Source: Synechococcaceae bacterium WB8_1B_136 (GTDB taxonomy: Bacteria > Cyanobacteriota > Cyanobacteriia > PCC-6307 > Cyanobiaceae). Taken from it: a stretch of DNA of 11,153 nucleotides. Below the pieces are notes generated by a model. That model was not told where the DNA came from. It did no database searches and saw only the letters and a list, made by a program, of their open reading frames with translations. The position numbers were made by a program, and so were the translations under genes. This document shows positions 1 through 6,419 of the stretch, one piece after another; position 1 is the stretch's first letter, and each line of letters begins with the position of its first letter. The stretch lies in assembly GCA_010029175.1 (NCBI GenBank), contig RGNC01000059.1, positions 1 through 11,153 on the forward strand, in the 5' to 3' direction.

Positions 1-327
1 GGTGAAGGGGTGCCAGTAGCGCATCGCCACGTAGCTGGTGGCCTCGATGCCGCGCTGGCGCAGGCTGCTCTGCAGTTCGCGGGCCTGTTGCTCGGTGATC
101 CGCCGCAGGGGTGAGCCGCCACCGATGGAGCGGTAGGCCGCCTGGGATTTGCCAGCCCGCAGGGTGCTGATCAGCCAGGCCAGCGGCTTCTGCAACGCCG
201 GATTGGGCAGCCGGATGATCTCCGGATCCGCAAACAGGTTGTAGAGGAAGGGACCGACGTCCTGAATGCGCTCAGGACCGCCGAGGTTCAGCAACACCAC
301 GCCGACCTTGCCGCACACCTTGGACAT
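1..327 (-). CDS. hemH: Ferrochelatase, N-terminal 109 residues (cut by window start)
   Basis: Ferrochelatase inserts Fe2+ into protoporphyrin IX, the last step of heme synthesis. Reading the minus strand from the ATG at 327 gives MSKVCGKVGVVLLNLGGPER followed by an uninterrupted frame to the window edge. It contains the family's N-terminal LLNLGGPE strand, a FLYNLF..PEIIRLP segment, the GGGSPL loop with the following RRIT, and ends in AMRYWHPFT, all typical of cyanobacterial HemH. The C-terminal part, including any cyanobacterial CAB-like membrane tail, lies outside the window. An in-frame ATG at 354 would add nine residues (MKGQWNPWT); I prefer 327 because homologues begin just before the VGVLLLNLGGP strand, but neither start has a clear ribosome binding site. 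The gene is divergent from the next one. Heme is the substrate of the heme oxygenase encoded further along, so the two are functionally linked. Confidence 0.93.
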   Translation of the reverse strand, partial: MSKVCGKVGVVLLNLGGPERIQDVGPFLYNLFADPEIIRLPNPALQKPLAWLISTLRAGKSQAAYRSIGGGSPLRRITEQQARELQSSLRQRGIEATSYVAMRYWHPFT

Positions 328-535
328 GGTCCATGGATTCCACTGTCCCTTCATGGTATGACCGGATCTGGACTCATCAGTCAGTGCCGATGGAAACGGT
401 GTCAATCGCGGCAAAGCACTCTTGGCATTGCAGCAGAGATGTCGACAATCTCAGTCCACTGTCAGGAGGATTAATCTCGCATCTGCAGGAGTTGAGGGGC
501 AGGCGTTCATCTGAAGCGATGATCACTCAGCCAAG
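328..535. other. Divergent intergenic spacer hemH / hypothetical gene
   Basis: This 208-base spacer separates two divergent genes and should hold both promoters. It contains open frames on both strands, but they look like chance frames and resemble no family I know. I could not identify a convincing -10/-35 pair or a Shine-Dalgarno sequence for either gene. An in-frame TGA at 512-514 limits how far the downstream gene can extend upstream. Confidence 0.4.
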
Positions 536-1396
536 ATGGGGCAGTCCACGACTGAGCAAGAGCTCATGACGATCGAAGGCTTTTCCAACCAATCAGGTAC
601 TGACCGCCAGTGGGACTTGATGCGAGCCAGCTTCGATGGCGACTGGTTGGGGAAGACGACGTGGTACGTCAGAAGCCCCAACGGCATGGATCTGAAACAC
701 GGCAGGTGCAGCCCTGTAGAATCGCTGTACGCCATTCGATTTTCAGATGAAAGTCGAGGAGAGTGGCATGGAACAGGTCTTCGATTTGCTCCGGGTGGAG
801 AACGCCGATTCCCCCTGAATCGGGACCAGTACAACTTGGGTCACAACTGCTGGCATTTCCCGGAAACCGCAGGTCAGTCAAGCCTTGAGGTTGGCGAGAG
901 GACAACGCGAGCGGGCCATGAAGTGAATTTCTTTATCGGCCGTTCCCGATCGATGCTTGTTGCCCTCTATCAGCGCCAGGCTGATGGGCGGATGACCCTG
1001 GATTCTATTGCGGCCACCGCATTTCGATGTCAACGGGCAAATCTGGATCCCGCTCGGGAGCAGATGGAGTCGATGGAAGCTGTACTCTCAATTGTCGCAG
1101 GATGGCCTGGAATCGAGCAGGAGTTGATGCCGGGTATGCTGCAAGGTCCGCTTGAACCAAACCAGCCGGCACCAAATTTCGAACCTGAAACTTTTAAAAG
1201 GCAAGACATAAATGGTGTATTTTCAGATAATTTAATTTGCGGCCTTCCAGATAAAATGCCGAACGGTTCGTTCATGCTTCACTTTGGCTGCTTATTAGAC
1301 GCTAAAAGTTTTGCGCACTTGATTATCGACTTCGATTTAAATCATAAGCTTGCTCGCTGGAAAGAGCGCCGCTATCAGCAAACCATGCACGGGTGA
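536..1396 (+). CDS. Hypothetical protein, possible calycin/DUF3598-like fold
   Basis: This 286-residue protein is not securely recognised. Short aromatic and glycine-rich blocks, GDWLGKTTWY (residues 35-44), WHGTGLRFAPGG (77-88), EVNFFIGRSRSM (129-140) and LDSIAATAFRC (155-165), resemble beta-strand blocks of cyanobacterial DUF3598-type proteins, which share the lipocalin-like calycin fold with the CpcS/CpcT bilin lyases. That is inference from appearance; no catalytic residue can be named. There is no signal peptide or membrane segment. The start at 536 is the first ATG after an in-frame stop at 512; ATG 566 (MTIEGF) is an equally plausible start and is preceded by a weak GAGCAAG. The last 70 or so codons are far more AT-rich than the rest (27 of 80 bases are G/C at 1181-1260). 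The stop lies inside the 3' end of the convergent epimerase gene. Confidence 0.55.
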   Translation: MGQSTTEQELMTIEGFSNQSGTDRQWDLMRASFDGDWLGKTTWYVRSPNGMDLKHGRCSPVESLYAIRFSDESRGEWHGTGLRFAPGGERRFPLNRDQYNLGHNCWHFPETAGQSSLEVGERTTRAGHEVNFFIGRSRSMLVALYQRQADGRMTLDSIAATAFRCQRANLDPAREQMESMEAVLSIVAGWPGIEQELMPGMLQGPLEPNQPAPNFEPETFKRQDINGVFSDNLICGLPDKMPNGSFMLHFGCLLDAKSFAHLIIDFDLNHKLARWKERRYQQTMHG

Positions 1397-2292
1397 TTGA
1401 AGGTGAAGCCAATTTGCTTTAGCTTTTTATTGCAGACGCGCGCATTAAGAATGCGATCGCTGGTGTCTATCGTCAACCACTTTGCCAATGGCAAGCCAGC
1501 ACGTTCACAGAGGCGATCCGTCAGTTCTTGACCGCTCAGTTGTGTATCGTTAACAAGATTGAAAGTGTCATCAAGACCTTGGTCAAACGCGAAGCAAATA
1601 CATCTAACAATGTCATCGCGGTGAACCCAGCATGGCACATTCAGGCCATTGCGTTGCACCAAGCCACCAGCCGCTGACAACAGCATGGATGGGATGTCTC
1701 GCCCGGGGCCGTAGATGCCTCCCAATCGGAGTATGCAGACCTTGACCCTGTCAGAGCGGATGGATGCCATCATCTCTTCAGCCTGGAGCAAAACCTGGTT
1801 CACAGGGTGGTTGTCGATGATCGGAGCCATTTCATTTGTGAGAGCACCATGGCGGTTGCCGTAAACGCCACAGCTGCTCAGCTGGACGATCTGCAGCGGT
1901 GTGTCGCTGGTGCGTCGATCAAGCGTTTCTACCAGTCGTCGCAAACCACCAAGGAAGGTTTTCCGGTATTGGCCAAGATCAACCTCGGAACCCTTCGAGG
2001 GCGCGAAGGAAACCAGAATGCCATCCAGATCAGAGACAAAATCAAGGGTGGCGCTGGCGTCGGTCGAGTCAAAGACCAGTGGATTTTCCACCAGCTCGGC
2101 CAGCTCGCCGAAACGCTCACGCCGTGTTGTGGTGCCCCATAACTCGTGGCCCTCCTGTTTCCAGGCTTTGGCCACCTCCTTGCCCACGTAGCCGCAGCCG
2201 AGGATTGCACGCCGCTCACCCGAGGGCAGGACGGGTGTCTCTCGGTTGGCCAGTAGCTGGTAAAGGGCAGCCAGATCCGGAGAAGCTGTCAC
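1375..2292 (-). CDS. NAD(P)-binding epimerase/dehydratase-like protein (atypical SDR)
   Basis: This is a 305-residue Rossmann-fold protein of the extended short-chain dehydrogenase group. The nucleotide-binding loop AILGCGYVGKEVA has the GxGxxG pattern (G32, G34, G37). SSCGVYG (139-145) matches the S-motif strand, and LRLGGIYGPGR (188-198) the late core motif of nucleotide-sugar epimerase relatives. Where extended SDRs carry the catalytic YxxxK, the sequence reads PVNQVLLQAEE, without Tyr or Lys, so it looks like the YeeZ-type atypical SDRs; substrate and activity are unknown. The start is GTG at 2292; no ATG lies in frame upstream, and it leaves about 28 residues before the Rossmann strand, which is longer than usual, so the true start could be internal. 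The 3' end overlaps the convergent hypothetical gene by 22 bases. One HIP1 octamer lies in the gene at 1453-1460. Confidence 0.82.
   Translation of the reverse strand: MTASPDLAALYQLLANRETPVLPSGERRAILGCGYVGKEVAKAWKQEGHELWGTTTRRERFGELAELVENPLVFDSTDASATLDFVSDLDGILVSFAPSKGSEVDLGQYRKTFLGGLRRLVETLDRRTSDTPLQIVQLSSCGVYGNRHGALTNEMAPIIDNHPVNQVLLQAEEMMASIRSDRVKVCILRLGGIYGPGRDIPSMLLSAAGGLVQRNGLNVPCWVHRDDIVRCICFAFDQGLDDTFNLVNDTQLSGQELTDRLCERAGLPLAKWLTIDTSDRILNARVCNKKLKQIGFTFNHPCMVC
1453..1460. repeat. HIP1 octamer GCGATCGC
   Basis: A single perfect copy of the highly iterated palindrome common in many cyanobacterial genomes, inside the epimerase gene. I saw no other copy in the window, so this genome may not be HIP1-rich, which is usual for the Synechococcus/Cyanobium lineage. 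Confidence 0.6.
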
Positions 2293-2429
2293 CGCAAGCC
2301 ACTCAACGTGTGAATATTTGTAAATGATAGGAGCCTGGGCTGCTGCCGGTGTGTTGGTGAATACCGTCTCGCCAGGCCAGCCTGAAAAGCTGTTCCCATG
2401 AGAGGGTTGATCGAGGATGCGGTGCTCTC

Positions 2430-2672
2430 ATGCCCACCTATTGCGTTGCTGCCTCAGGCCTGGTGCCCATGCGGGTCAATGTGCCCGGCTGCAGTGGTGA
2501 TGCCCTCAGCTTTGCTCTGGGGCCGCTGGGGCTCAGCGACTTCAAGGTCGAACGGCGCAGCCCGAACGGCCGCCAGTGGTTTTTTCAGGCGACCTTCAAG
2601 CCCGGCGCCATCGAGCCAATGGCCGCCGGGCATGCCACGAGGATGGTGAGCGTTGATCGCATCCACGACTGA
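2430..2672 (+). CDS. Small hypothetical protein (80 aa)
   Basis: I do not recognise this 80-residue protein. It looks genuinely coding: nearly all third codon positions are G or C except for scattered T, in line with its neighbours, and GAGGA at 2413-2417 could serve as a ribosome binding site, although 12 bases from the ATG is long. The sequence is soluble and rich in Gly and Pro, with no membrane segment. It ends RMVSVDRIHD; this tail and the preceding FKPGAIEPM are faintly like the C-terminus of CpcD-type linker domains (pattern ...M....GGxIVSIxxI), which would suit a position just upstream of a rod linker, but the match is too weak to name it. A shorter start at ATG 2469 (MRVNVPG) is possible. 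It is divergent from the epimerase with a 137-base spacer that includes an AT-rich patch at 2309-2330. Confidence 0.5.
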   Translation: MPTYCVAASGLVPMRVNVPGCSGDALSFALGPLGLSDFKVERRSPNGRQWFFQATFKPGAIEPMAAGHATRMVSVDRIHD

Positions 2673-2909
2673 CGCCAGAGGATCCCCCCAGAGCCCACGG
2701 CTGCTGCGCAGCTGCTGATCGACTTCTTGGCCTGCCACGGCCCTGCAGGAGGCTGGTCGGACCTGGAAAGGACAGCAGCACGGTGTCCACCGCCCCCAAT
2801 CCATTGGGAGCTGGTGCGGAAGATTAAGTTCGTTATGTTTTTCCCTGGCCCGAAGCCTGAGCCCGTCGCAGCGTTTAATACTTTCTTGCGTTTGCCGCCG
2901 GTCTGCTCA
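2673..2909. other. Spacer upstream of the rod-core linker gene
   Basis: This is 237 bases without a recognisable gene. The linker frame is open upstream to 2727, but those 61 codons encode sequence unlike any linker and precede the conserved MALP start, so I treat them as non-coding. Two AT-rich patches stand out against the GC-rich background: 2822-2842 (contains TTAAGTTCGTTATG) and 2873-2886 (contains TTTAATACTTTC). Either could hold the -10 region of the linker promoter; I cannot pair them with a good -35 box. Confidence 0.35.
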
Positions 2910-3668
2910 ATGGCCCTGCCTGTTCTGGCCACCAAGCTCCTCACCAACAACGCCAGGGTCAGCAATTTTCTGGCAGCCAGCGAAGAAACCTCTCGCCAGT
3001 TCGGTCGGCAGGCCAGTCAGCTCGATGGAGCTGCCGCCGATGCCCTGATCGAGCAGGCTTACAGGCAGGTGTACTTCCACGCCTTCAAGCGCGACCGCGA
3101 TGCAATGCTCGAGTCACAGCTGCGCTCCGGCCAGATCAGCACCCGCGAGTTCGTCCGCCAATTGCTGCGCTCGGAGAAATTCCGCAACGACTTCTACCGC
3201 TGCAACAGCAATTACCGCGTCGTGGAACAGGTGGTAGGCCGGGTGCTTGGCCGTCCTGTGCACGGCGAGCAGGAGTGCATCGCCTGGTCGATCGTGATCG
3301 CGGAGCAGGGGCTGCCGGCCTTCATTGATGCCCTCATCGGTTCACCGGAGTACATGGATGCCTTCGGGGAAGATCAAGTTCCCTACCAGCGCGCCAGGGT
3401 GCTGGCGGGCCAGGCGGTGGGCACGATGCCCTTCAACCAGCAAGCGCCCCGCTACGGCGACTATTGGCGTGACACCATGGCGCATCGCGCTCCCGGCAGC
3501 GGCAGCGGCAGCTGGGCAGGCTGGCCGCGTCCGGCCTGGCTGGTCAATCAGCCCACCCCGGCTGTGCAGAACGCTTGGCGGTATTTCGTGGCCACTGGTG
3601 GCTTCGTGCTGACAGGTCTCGTGCTCTGGATAGCCTTGTCAATGTTGAGCACGGGAGGTCAGGGTTAA
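2910..3668 (+). CDS. cpcL: Phycobilisome rod-core linker, CpcL (CpcG2)-type with C-terminal membrane anchor
   Basis: A 252-residue linker of the CpcG family, which joins phycocyanin rods to their docking site. The start at 2910 gives MALPVL, the family's usual N-terminus, followed by NNARVSNF like the NxRVxSF motif. The PBS linker domain covers about residues 40-165, with LIEQAYRQVY, LESQLRSGQISTREFVR, a GRxVHGEQE..AWSIV segment, and YMDAFGEDQVPYQR. After PRYGDYWRD comes a Gly/Ser/Pro/Trp-rich spacer (190-218), then a hydrophobic stretch at about 225-246 (YFVATGGFVLTGLVLWIALS) with only polar residues after it. Ordinary CpcG lacks this; CpcL proteins have exactly such a C-terminal helix, which anchors core-less rods to the thylakoid membrane and serves photosystem I. 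The CpcL assignment rests on this architecture. The gene stands alone, without a cpc gene directly beside it. Confidence 0.85.
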   Translation: MALPVLATKLLTNNARVSNFLAASEETSRQFGRQASQLDGAAADALIEQAYRQVYFHAFKRDRDAMLESQLRSGQISTREFVRQLLRSEKFRNDFYRCNSNYRVVEQVVGRVLGRPVHGEQECIAWSIVIAEQGLPAFIDALIGSPEYMDAFGEDQVPYQRARVLAGQAVGTMPFNQQAPRYGDYWRDTMAHRAPGSGSGSWAGWPRPAWLVNQPTPAVQNAWRYFVATGGFVLTGLVLWIALSMLSTGGQG

Positions 3669-4331
3669 ACCCAACCACCAGGTGCCCAGATGGGCAGCCA
3701 AGTCCTCGGTTGGCTCAACTTTGGCGCTGCTGGCTTGACCTGACAGCGCAAGCAGGCTTGCCAGTGCCGCTCACGCTCACTGCCATCAGAAGTGGCTTAG
3801 CCACCCCCGGGCTTGTGTCCTGGGTGCCCTGATGCCTGGTCTGCTGCACTCCCTCATCAACGAGCGGGTGAGCCGCCAGTGCGCAATCTGCGCCCGTACA
3901 CCACCAGGTCCCTCAAGCATCGCCTGCGCGACTGCGTCCGCCTGGAACCTGGGGTGAGGCAGAGGCTCGGGCCTCACTCAACAGCCTGAGCCCATGTATC
4001 ACCTGCAGGCGGATGCCGCCCAGCCAAGACCAGTTTTTTACTGCATCCTCCCTTCCCCAGTAGGGGCGCCAGCACAGCCAAGCAAGTGAGCACTGCGAGA
4101 CGATTGTTGTGCCGCAGACGGGAACGGCTCCCGTCATAGGTTTAGTCCACGAGATTTGCAGGGTGATGCCAGGCCGTCAGCAACGTTGTCTGGTGGGGGT
4201 GGGTAGCGGCTCTGTGATTTACCCTGCTCAAATCGATGGGCTGATTTGGCAGTTCAATGCACCTGGTGGCGACTGCCGGATTGGATCCAATTCAAACCAT
4301 TTTGGGAGCAGCAAAGGCTGGATTCAAGAGT
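3669..4331. other. 663-base gap between the linker and ho1 genes
   Basis: I find no convincing gene here. Small dyads follow the linker stop: TGCCC/GGGCA with a four-base loop at 3683-3696 and AGCCAA/TTGGCT at 3696-3715; neither has a T-run, so a terminator is only possible. Around 3820-3975 short frames with GC-rich third positions look like a possible decayed coding piece. At 4117-4135 there is a perfect 7-bp stem (GACGGGA/TCCCGTC) with a five-base loop. At 4280-4291 lies the 12-base palindrome ATTGGATCCAAT, about 40 bases past the ho1 stop and a possible part of its 3' end. I checked for a tRNA around 4100-4170 and found no fitting cloverleaf. Confidence 0.5.
4117..4135. repeat. Perfect inverted repeat, 7-bp stem
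   Basis: GACGGGA (4117-4123) and TCCCGTC (4129-4135) form a GC-rich stem around the loop ACGGC. No T-run follows on either strand, so it is not a standard intrinsic terminator. It lies about 200 bases beyond the ho1 stop in an otherwise gene-free stretch; its role is unknown. Confidence 0.55.
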
Positions 4332-5051
4332 TCAGGCCACCACCACCTCGGTGCTGCCGGCGCGCTGGCGGCGGGTGAGGAAGCCGAACAGCACCTTGCC
4401 GATGGCGGCGATCAGGTTGCCCTCCAGCTCTTGGAACATCTTCATGTTCAGGTGGAAGGCATGGTTGGCCTCCTCCACGATGCGATCGGCCATGGCCTGG
4501 TCGATCGGCAGGGCATCGAGGGTGGCGCGGTAGTTGGCCTTGAAGCCCTTCTCGTCGGGAATGGCATCGAACTCGTAGAAGCGCAGGCCATCGTGCTCGC
4601 CCAGGTTCATCGCCTTCTGGGCGATGTTCTTGAGGATCTGACCGCCGGAGAGATCACCGATGTAGCGGGTGTAGTGGTGACCCACCAGCAGCTCGGGGGC
4701 GTCCTTGGCCACCTGATGGATGCGAGCCACGTACTCCTGGGCCGCCGGCGTGGCCTTGACGGCACTGCGCCAGCTGTCGCCGAAGTAGTAGGCCAGATCC
4801 TGCTCGAGGGTTTCGCGGCGATTCAGCTCCGGGAAACCCACCGGGCCCACCACCGGATGCCCCTCAGCCCGCAGGCGCCCGATCTCCTCCTCCATGGCGG
4901 AGTACACGAAGAAGAGGTCGGCCACCAGGGTGCGGTAGCTGGCCTTGTCCACCACCCCCTTGAGGAAGCAGCTCACGAAGCCGGTGTTCTCAGCCATCGT
5001 GTGGGCCTTCTTGGTGCCTTCACGCAGCTGGGAGGCAAGGGCAACGGCCAT
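4332..5051 (-). CDS. ho1: Heme oxygenase (biliverdin-producing)
   Basis: Heme oxygenase opens heme to biliverdin IX-alpha, CO and Fe2+ using reduced ferredoxin; biliverdin is then reduced to the phycobilins carried by the antenna. The 239-residue protein matches cyanobacterial HO1 over its full length. The proximal heme ligand is His17 in REGTKKAHTMAENT, the distal helix glycines lie in YIGDLSGGQ (residues 130-138), and FYEFD and NHAFHLNMKMFQELE are typical of the C-terminal half. The ATG at 5051 gives the usual MAVALASQLREGT start. The reaction sits between HemH, encoded at the left edge, and the CpcE/CpcF lyases, encoded to the right. Its promoter must lie in the roughly 80 bases left between the start codon and the IS630 element, or be supplied by that element. 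Confidence 0.97.
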   Translation of the reverse strand: MAVALASQLREGTKKAHTMAENTGFVSCFLKGVVDKASYRTLVADLFFVYSAMEEEIGRLRAEGHPVVGPVGFPELNRRETLEQDLAYYFGDSWRSAVKATPAAQEYVARIHQVAKDAPELLVGHHYTRYIGDLSGGQILKNIAQKAMNLGEHDGLRFYEFDAIPDEKGFKANYRATLDALPIDQAMADRIVEEANHAFHLNMKMFQELEGNLIAAIGKVLFGFLTRRQRAGSTEVVVA

Positions 5052-5133
5052 GGTTGGCGATCGGGAGGTCAGTTGTGCGGTGAAGCACCTCGCTAACCTA
5101 GTATCCCGTCCCGGAAATAAAAGCTATAACTGA
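5052..5133 (-). promoter_or_regulatory. Likely ho1 promoter/leader segment
   Basis: This 82-base segment is all that remains between the ho1 start and the left end of the IS element. On the minus strand it holds an AT-rich patch (TTATAGCTTTTATTTCC at 5115-5131) followed by GATACT, which could act as a -10 hexamer about 50 bases before the ATG. The -35 is not clear and no strong Shine-Dalgarno is visible. The call rests on position and composition only. Confidence 0.3.
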
Positions 5134-5157
5134 AGTGTCGTTCGCGGCGCCTTGCGA
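5134..5157 (+). repeat. Left terminal inverted repeat of IS630 element
   Basis: This begins AGTGTCGTTCGCGG and ends TTGCGA, overlapping the A of the transposase ATG. It pairs with the right end through AGTGT and TTGCGA, with a one-base length difference between the two blocks. Confidence 0.55.
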
Positions 5158-6245
5158 TGGTCGGTCGCCCGATGCCTCCGCTCGAACTCAGTGAGGACGA
5201 GGTTCAGCAGTTGCAGGCTCTCGCCCACTCCAGGTCATTGCCCCACGCGATCGTGCAGCGCGCTCAGATCGTGTTGGCTTGCGGGGCGGGCGAGACGAAC
5301 ACCGCCATCGCCAAGCGGATGGGGGTGACGGGGATGACCGTTGGCAAATGGCGCAAGCGCTACCGGGAGTTGGGCCTGGAAGGCCTGCATGACGAGCTGC
5401 GTTCTGGACGCCCCCGCACCTATGAGGACGACCAGGTGGCCGAGGTGATCAACCGCGCCCTGCAGACCAGGCCCACCGATGGCAGCACCCATTGGAGTGC
5501 CCGTTTACTGGCTGCTGCCACCGGCATCTCCAAAAGCACGGTGCACCGCTGGCTGCAAACCTTCTCGCTGCAGCCCCACCGGCAGAAGCATTTCAAGCTC
5601 TCCTCAGATCCCTTCTTTGTGGAGAAGGTCCGCGACATCGTCGGCCTCTACCTGAACCCACCCGAAAACGCTGTCGTGCTCTGCGTTGACGAAAAGACGC
5701 AGATCCAGGCCCTGGACCGGACCCAGCCCTTGCTGCCGATGGGGTTGGGCTACGTGGAGGGCGTCACCCACGACTACATCCGCCACGGCACCACCACGCT
5801 GTTCGCCGCGCTGGATGTGGCCACCGGTGCCGTGATCGCTGAGTGCAAGCCCCGCCACCGTCATCAGGAGTTCCTCAGCTTCCTGCGGCGGATCGACAAG
5901 GAGGTGCCCAAGGATCTGGAGCTGCACCTGATCGTGGACAACTACTGCACCCACAAGCACGCCAAGGTCAAAGCCTGGCTGGCGCAGCGGCCCCGTTTCC
6001 ATGTGCACTACACCCCCACCTATGCCTCCTGGCTGAACCAGGTGGAGCGCTGGTTCGGCCTGATCACTCAGAAGGCGATCCGGCGGGGCAGCTTCTCCAG
6101 CGTCAAGGAGCTGATCGAGAAGATCAGGCAGTTCGTGGAGGCCTACGACAAAACCAAGGTCCCGTTCCAGTGGACGGCAACGGCGGACTCAATCCTGGAA
6201 AAACTCCAGAGACTTTGCTCGCAAATCTCTGGGACAGCACACTAG
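5157..6245 (+). CDS. IS630-family transposase (DDE)
   Basis: The 362-residue transposase looks complete. A helix-turn-helix region lies at about residues 45-70 (ETNTAIAKRMGVTGMTVGKW), with a second one at about 110-135 (STHWSARLLAAATGISKSTV). The catalytic acidic residues read D178 in VVLCVDEKTQ, D261 in HLIVDNYCTH and E297 in YASWLNQVERWFG, giving the D...D(35)E spacing of the IS630/Tc1 superfamily. TLFAALDVATG lies in the core between the first two. All catalytic motifs are intact and there is no internal stop or frameshift, so the enzyme may still work. The start at 5157 lies at the inner edge of the left inverted end; ATG 5172 is an alternative. Nothing suggests passenger genes. Confidence 0.95.
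   Translation: MVGRPMPPLELSEDEVQQLQALAHSRSLPHAIVQRAQIVLACGAGETNTAIAKRMGVTGMTVGKWRKRYRELGLEGLHDELRSGRPRTYEDDQVAEVINRALQTRPTDGSTHWSARLLAAATGISKSTVHRWLQTFSLQPHRQKHFKLSSDPFFVEKVRDIVGLYLNPPENAVVLCVDEKTQIQALDRTQPLLPMGLGYVEGVTHDYIRHGTTTLFAALDVATGAVIAECKPRHRHQEFLSFLRRIDKEVPKDLELHLIVDNYCTHKHAKVKAWLAQRPRFHVHYTPTYASWLNQVERWFGLITQKAIRRGSFSSVKELIEKIRQFVEAYDKTKVPFQWTATADSILEKLQRLCSQISGTAH
6219..6243 (-). repeat. Right terminal inverted repeat of IS630 element
   Basis: On the minus strand this reads AGTGTGCTGTCCCAGAG...TTGCGA, matching the left end in the first five and last six bases. It lies within the last codons of the transposase and touches its TAG stop (6243-6245). Confidence 0.55.
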
Positions 6246-6419
6246 TGGGAGCAACAAGAATGAGGCTCTTTCTTTGCAAAGGGTTGCCTGTCTTCACAAC
6301 GCAACCAGCCCACAAGAATCCAGTGCGCAGTGATCAAAGCGGGACTGGGGTCCAGTAAGGGCGCCATGGTCCTGCGGGTGCAGCTCGGCGTTGATGCTTT
6401 TTGAAGACCTCCCGGGGCG
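6246..6419. other. Remnant of the cpcB upstream region
   Basis: These 174 bases separate the IS element from the position of the cpcB start. They contain the palindrome CTTTGCAAAG (6272-6281), a GGTTGC/GCAACC dyad (6282-6306) and no evident promoter. A strong promoter and ribosome binding site would be expected before an active phycocyanin operon; the bases just before the cpcB start position (CCTCCCGGGGCG) offer no AGGAG-like site. An open frame on the minus strand across this stretch shows no recognisable similarity. Confidence 0.4.

Larger units (their letters stand above)
5134..6243 (+). mobile_element. IS630-family insertion sequence, apparently full length
   Basis: The element consists of one transposase gene flanked by imperfect inverted ends. 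The outer part is AGTGT on the left (5134-5138) and ACACT on the right (6239-6243), and the inner part is TTGCGA (5152-5157) and TCGCAA (6219-6224), with weaker pairing between. The transposase ATG and stop both lie in the inverted ends, as is common in compact IS elements. IS630 elements target and duplicate TA; a TA touches the right edge (6243-6244) and TATA lies at 5125-5128 close to the left, but I could not fix a clean duplication, so the ends may be off by a few bases. It sits in the spacer between ho1 and cpcB, which would otherwise be only about 260 bases long. Confidence 0.75.

Noticed and set aside
333..569. Short plus-strand frame upstream of the hypothetical gene
   Set aside because: It overlaps both the hemH leader and the start of the next gene, and its codon use and sequence do not look coding.
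2727..2909. N-terminal 61-residue extension of the rod-core linker
   Set aside because: The extension contains no linker-like sequence, and the family start MALP lies at 2910; the upstream AT-rich patches look like promoter DNA.
4100..4170. Possible tRNA or small RNA gene around the 7-bp stem
   Set aside because: No cloverleaf with a T-arm GGTTCRA-like segment and acceptor pairing could be built on either strand. I also saw no Yfr1-like core motif.
4280..4291. 12-base palindrome ATTGGATCCAAT as an operator
   Set aside because: It is a single copy downstream of ho1 rather than upstream of a gene. A chance palindrome or 3'-end structure is more likely.
4257..5096. Long open frame on the plus strand opposite ho1
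   Set aside because: It is the antisense shadow of a fully conserved heme oxygenase gene; its translation is His/Gly/Val-rich low-complexity sequence typical of a reverse frame in GC-rich DNA.
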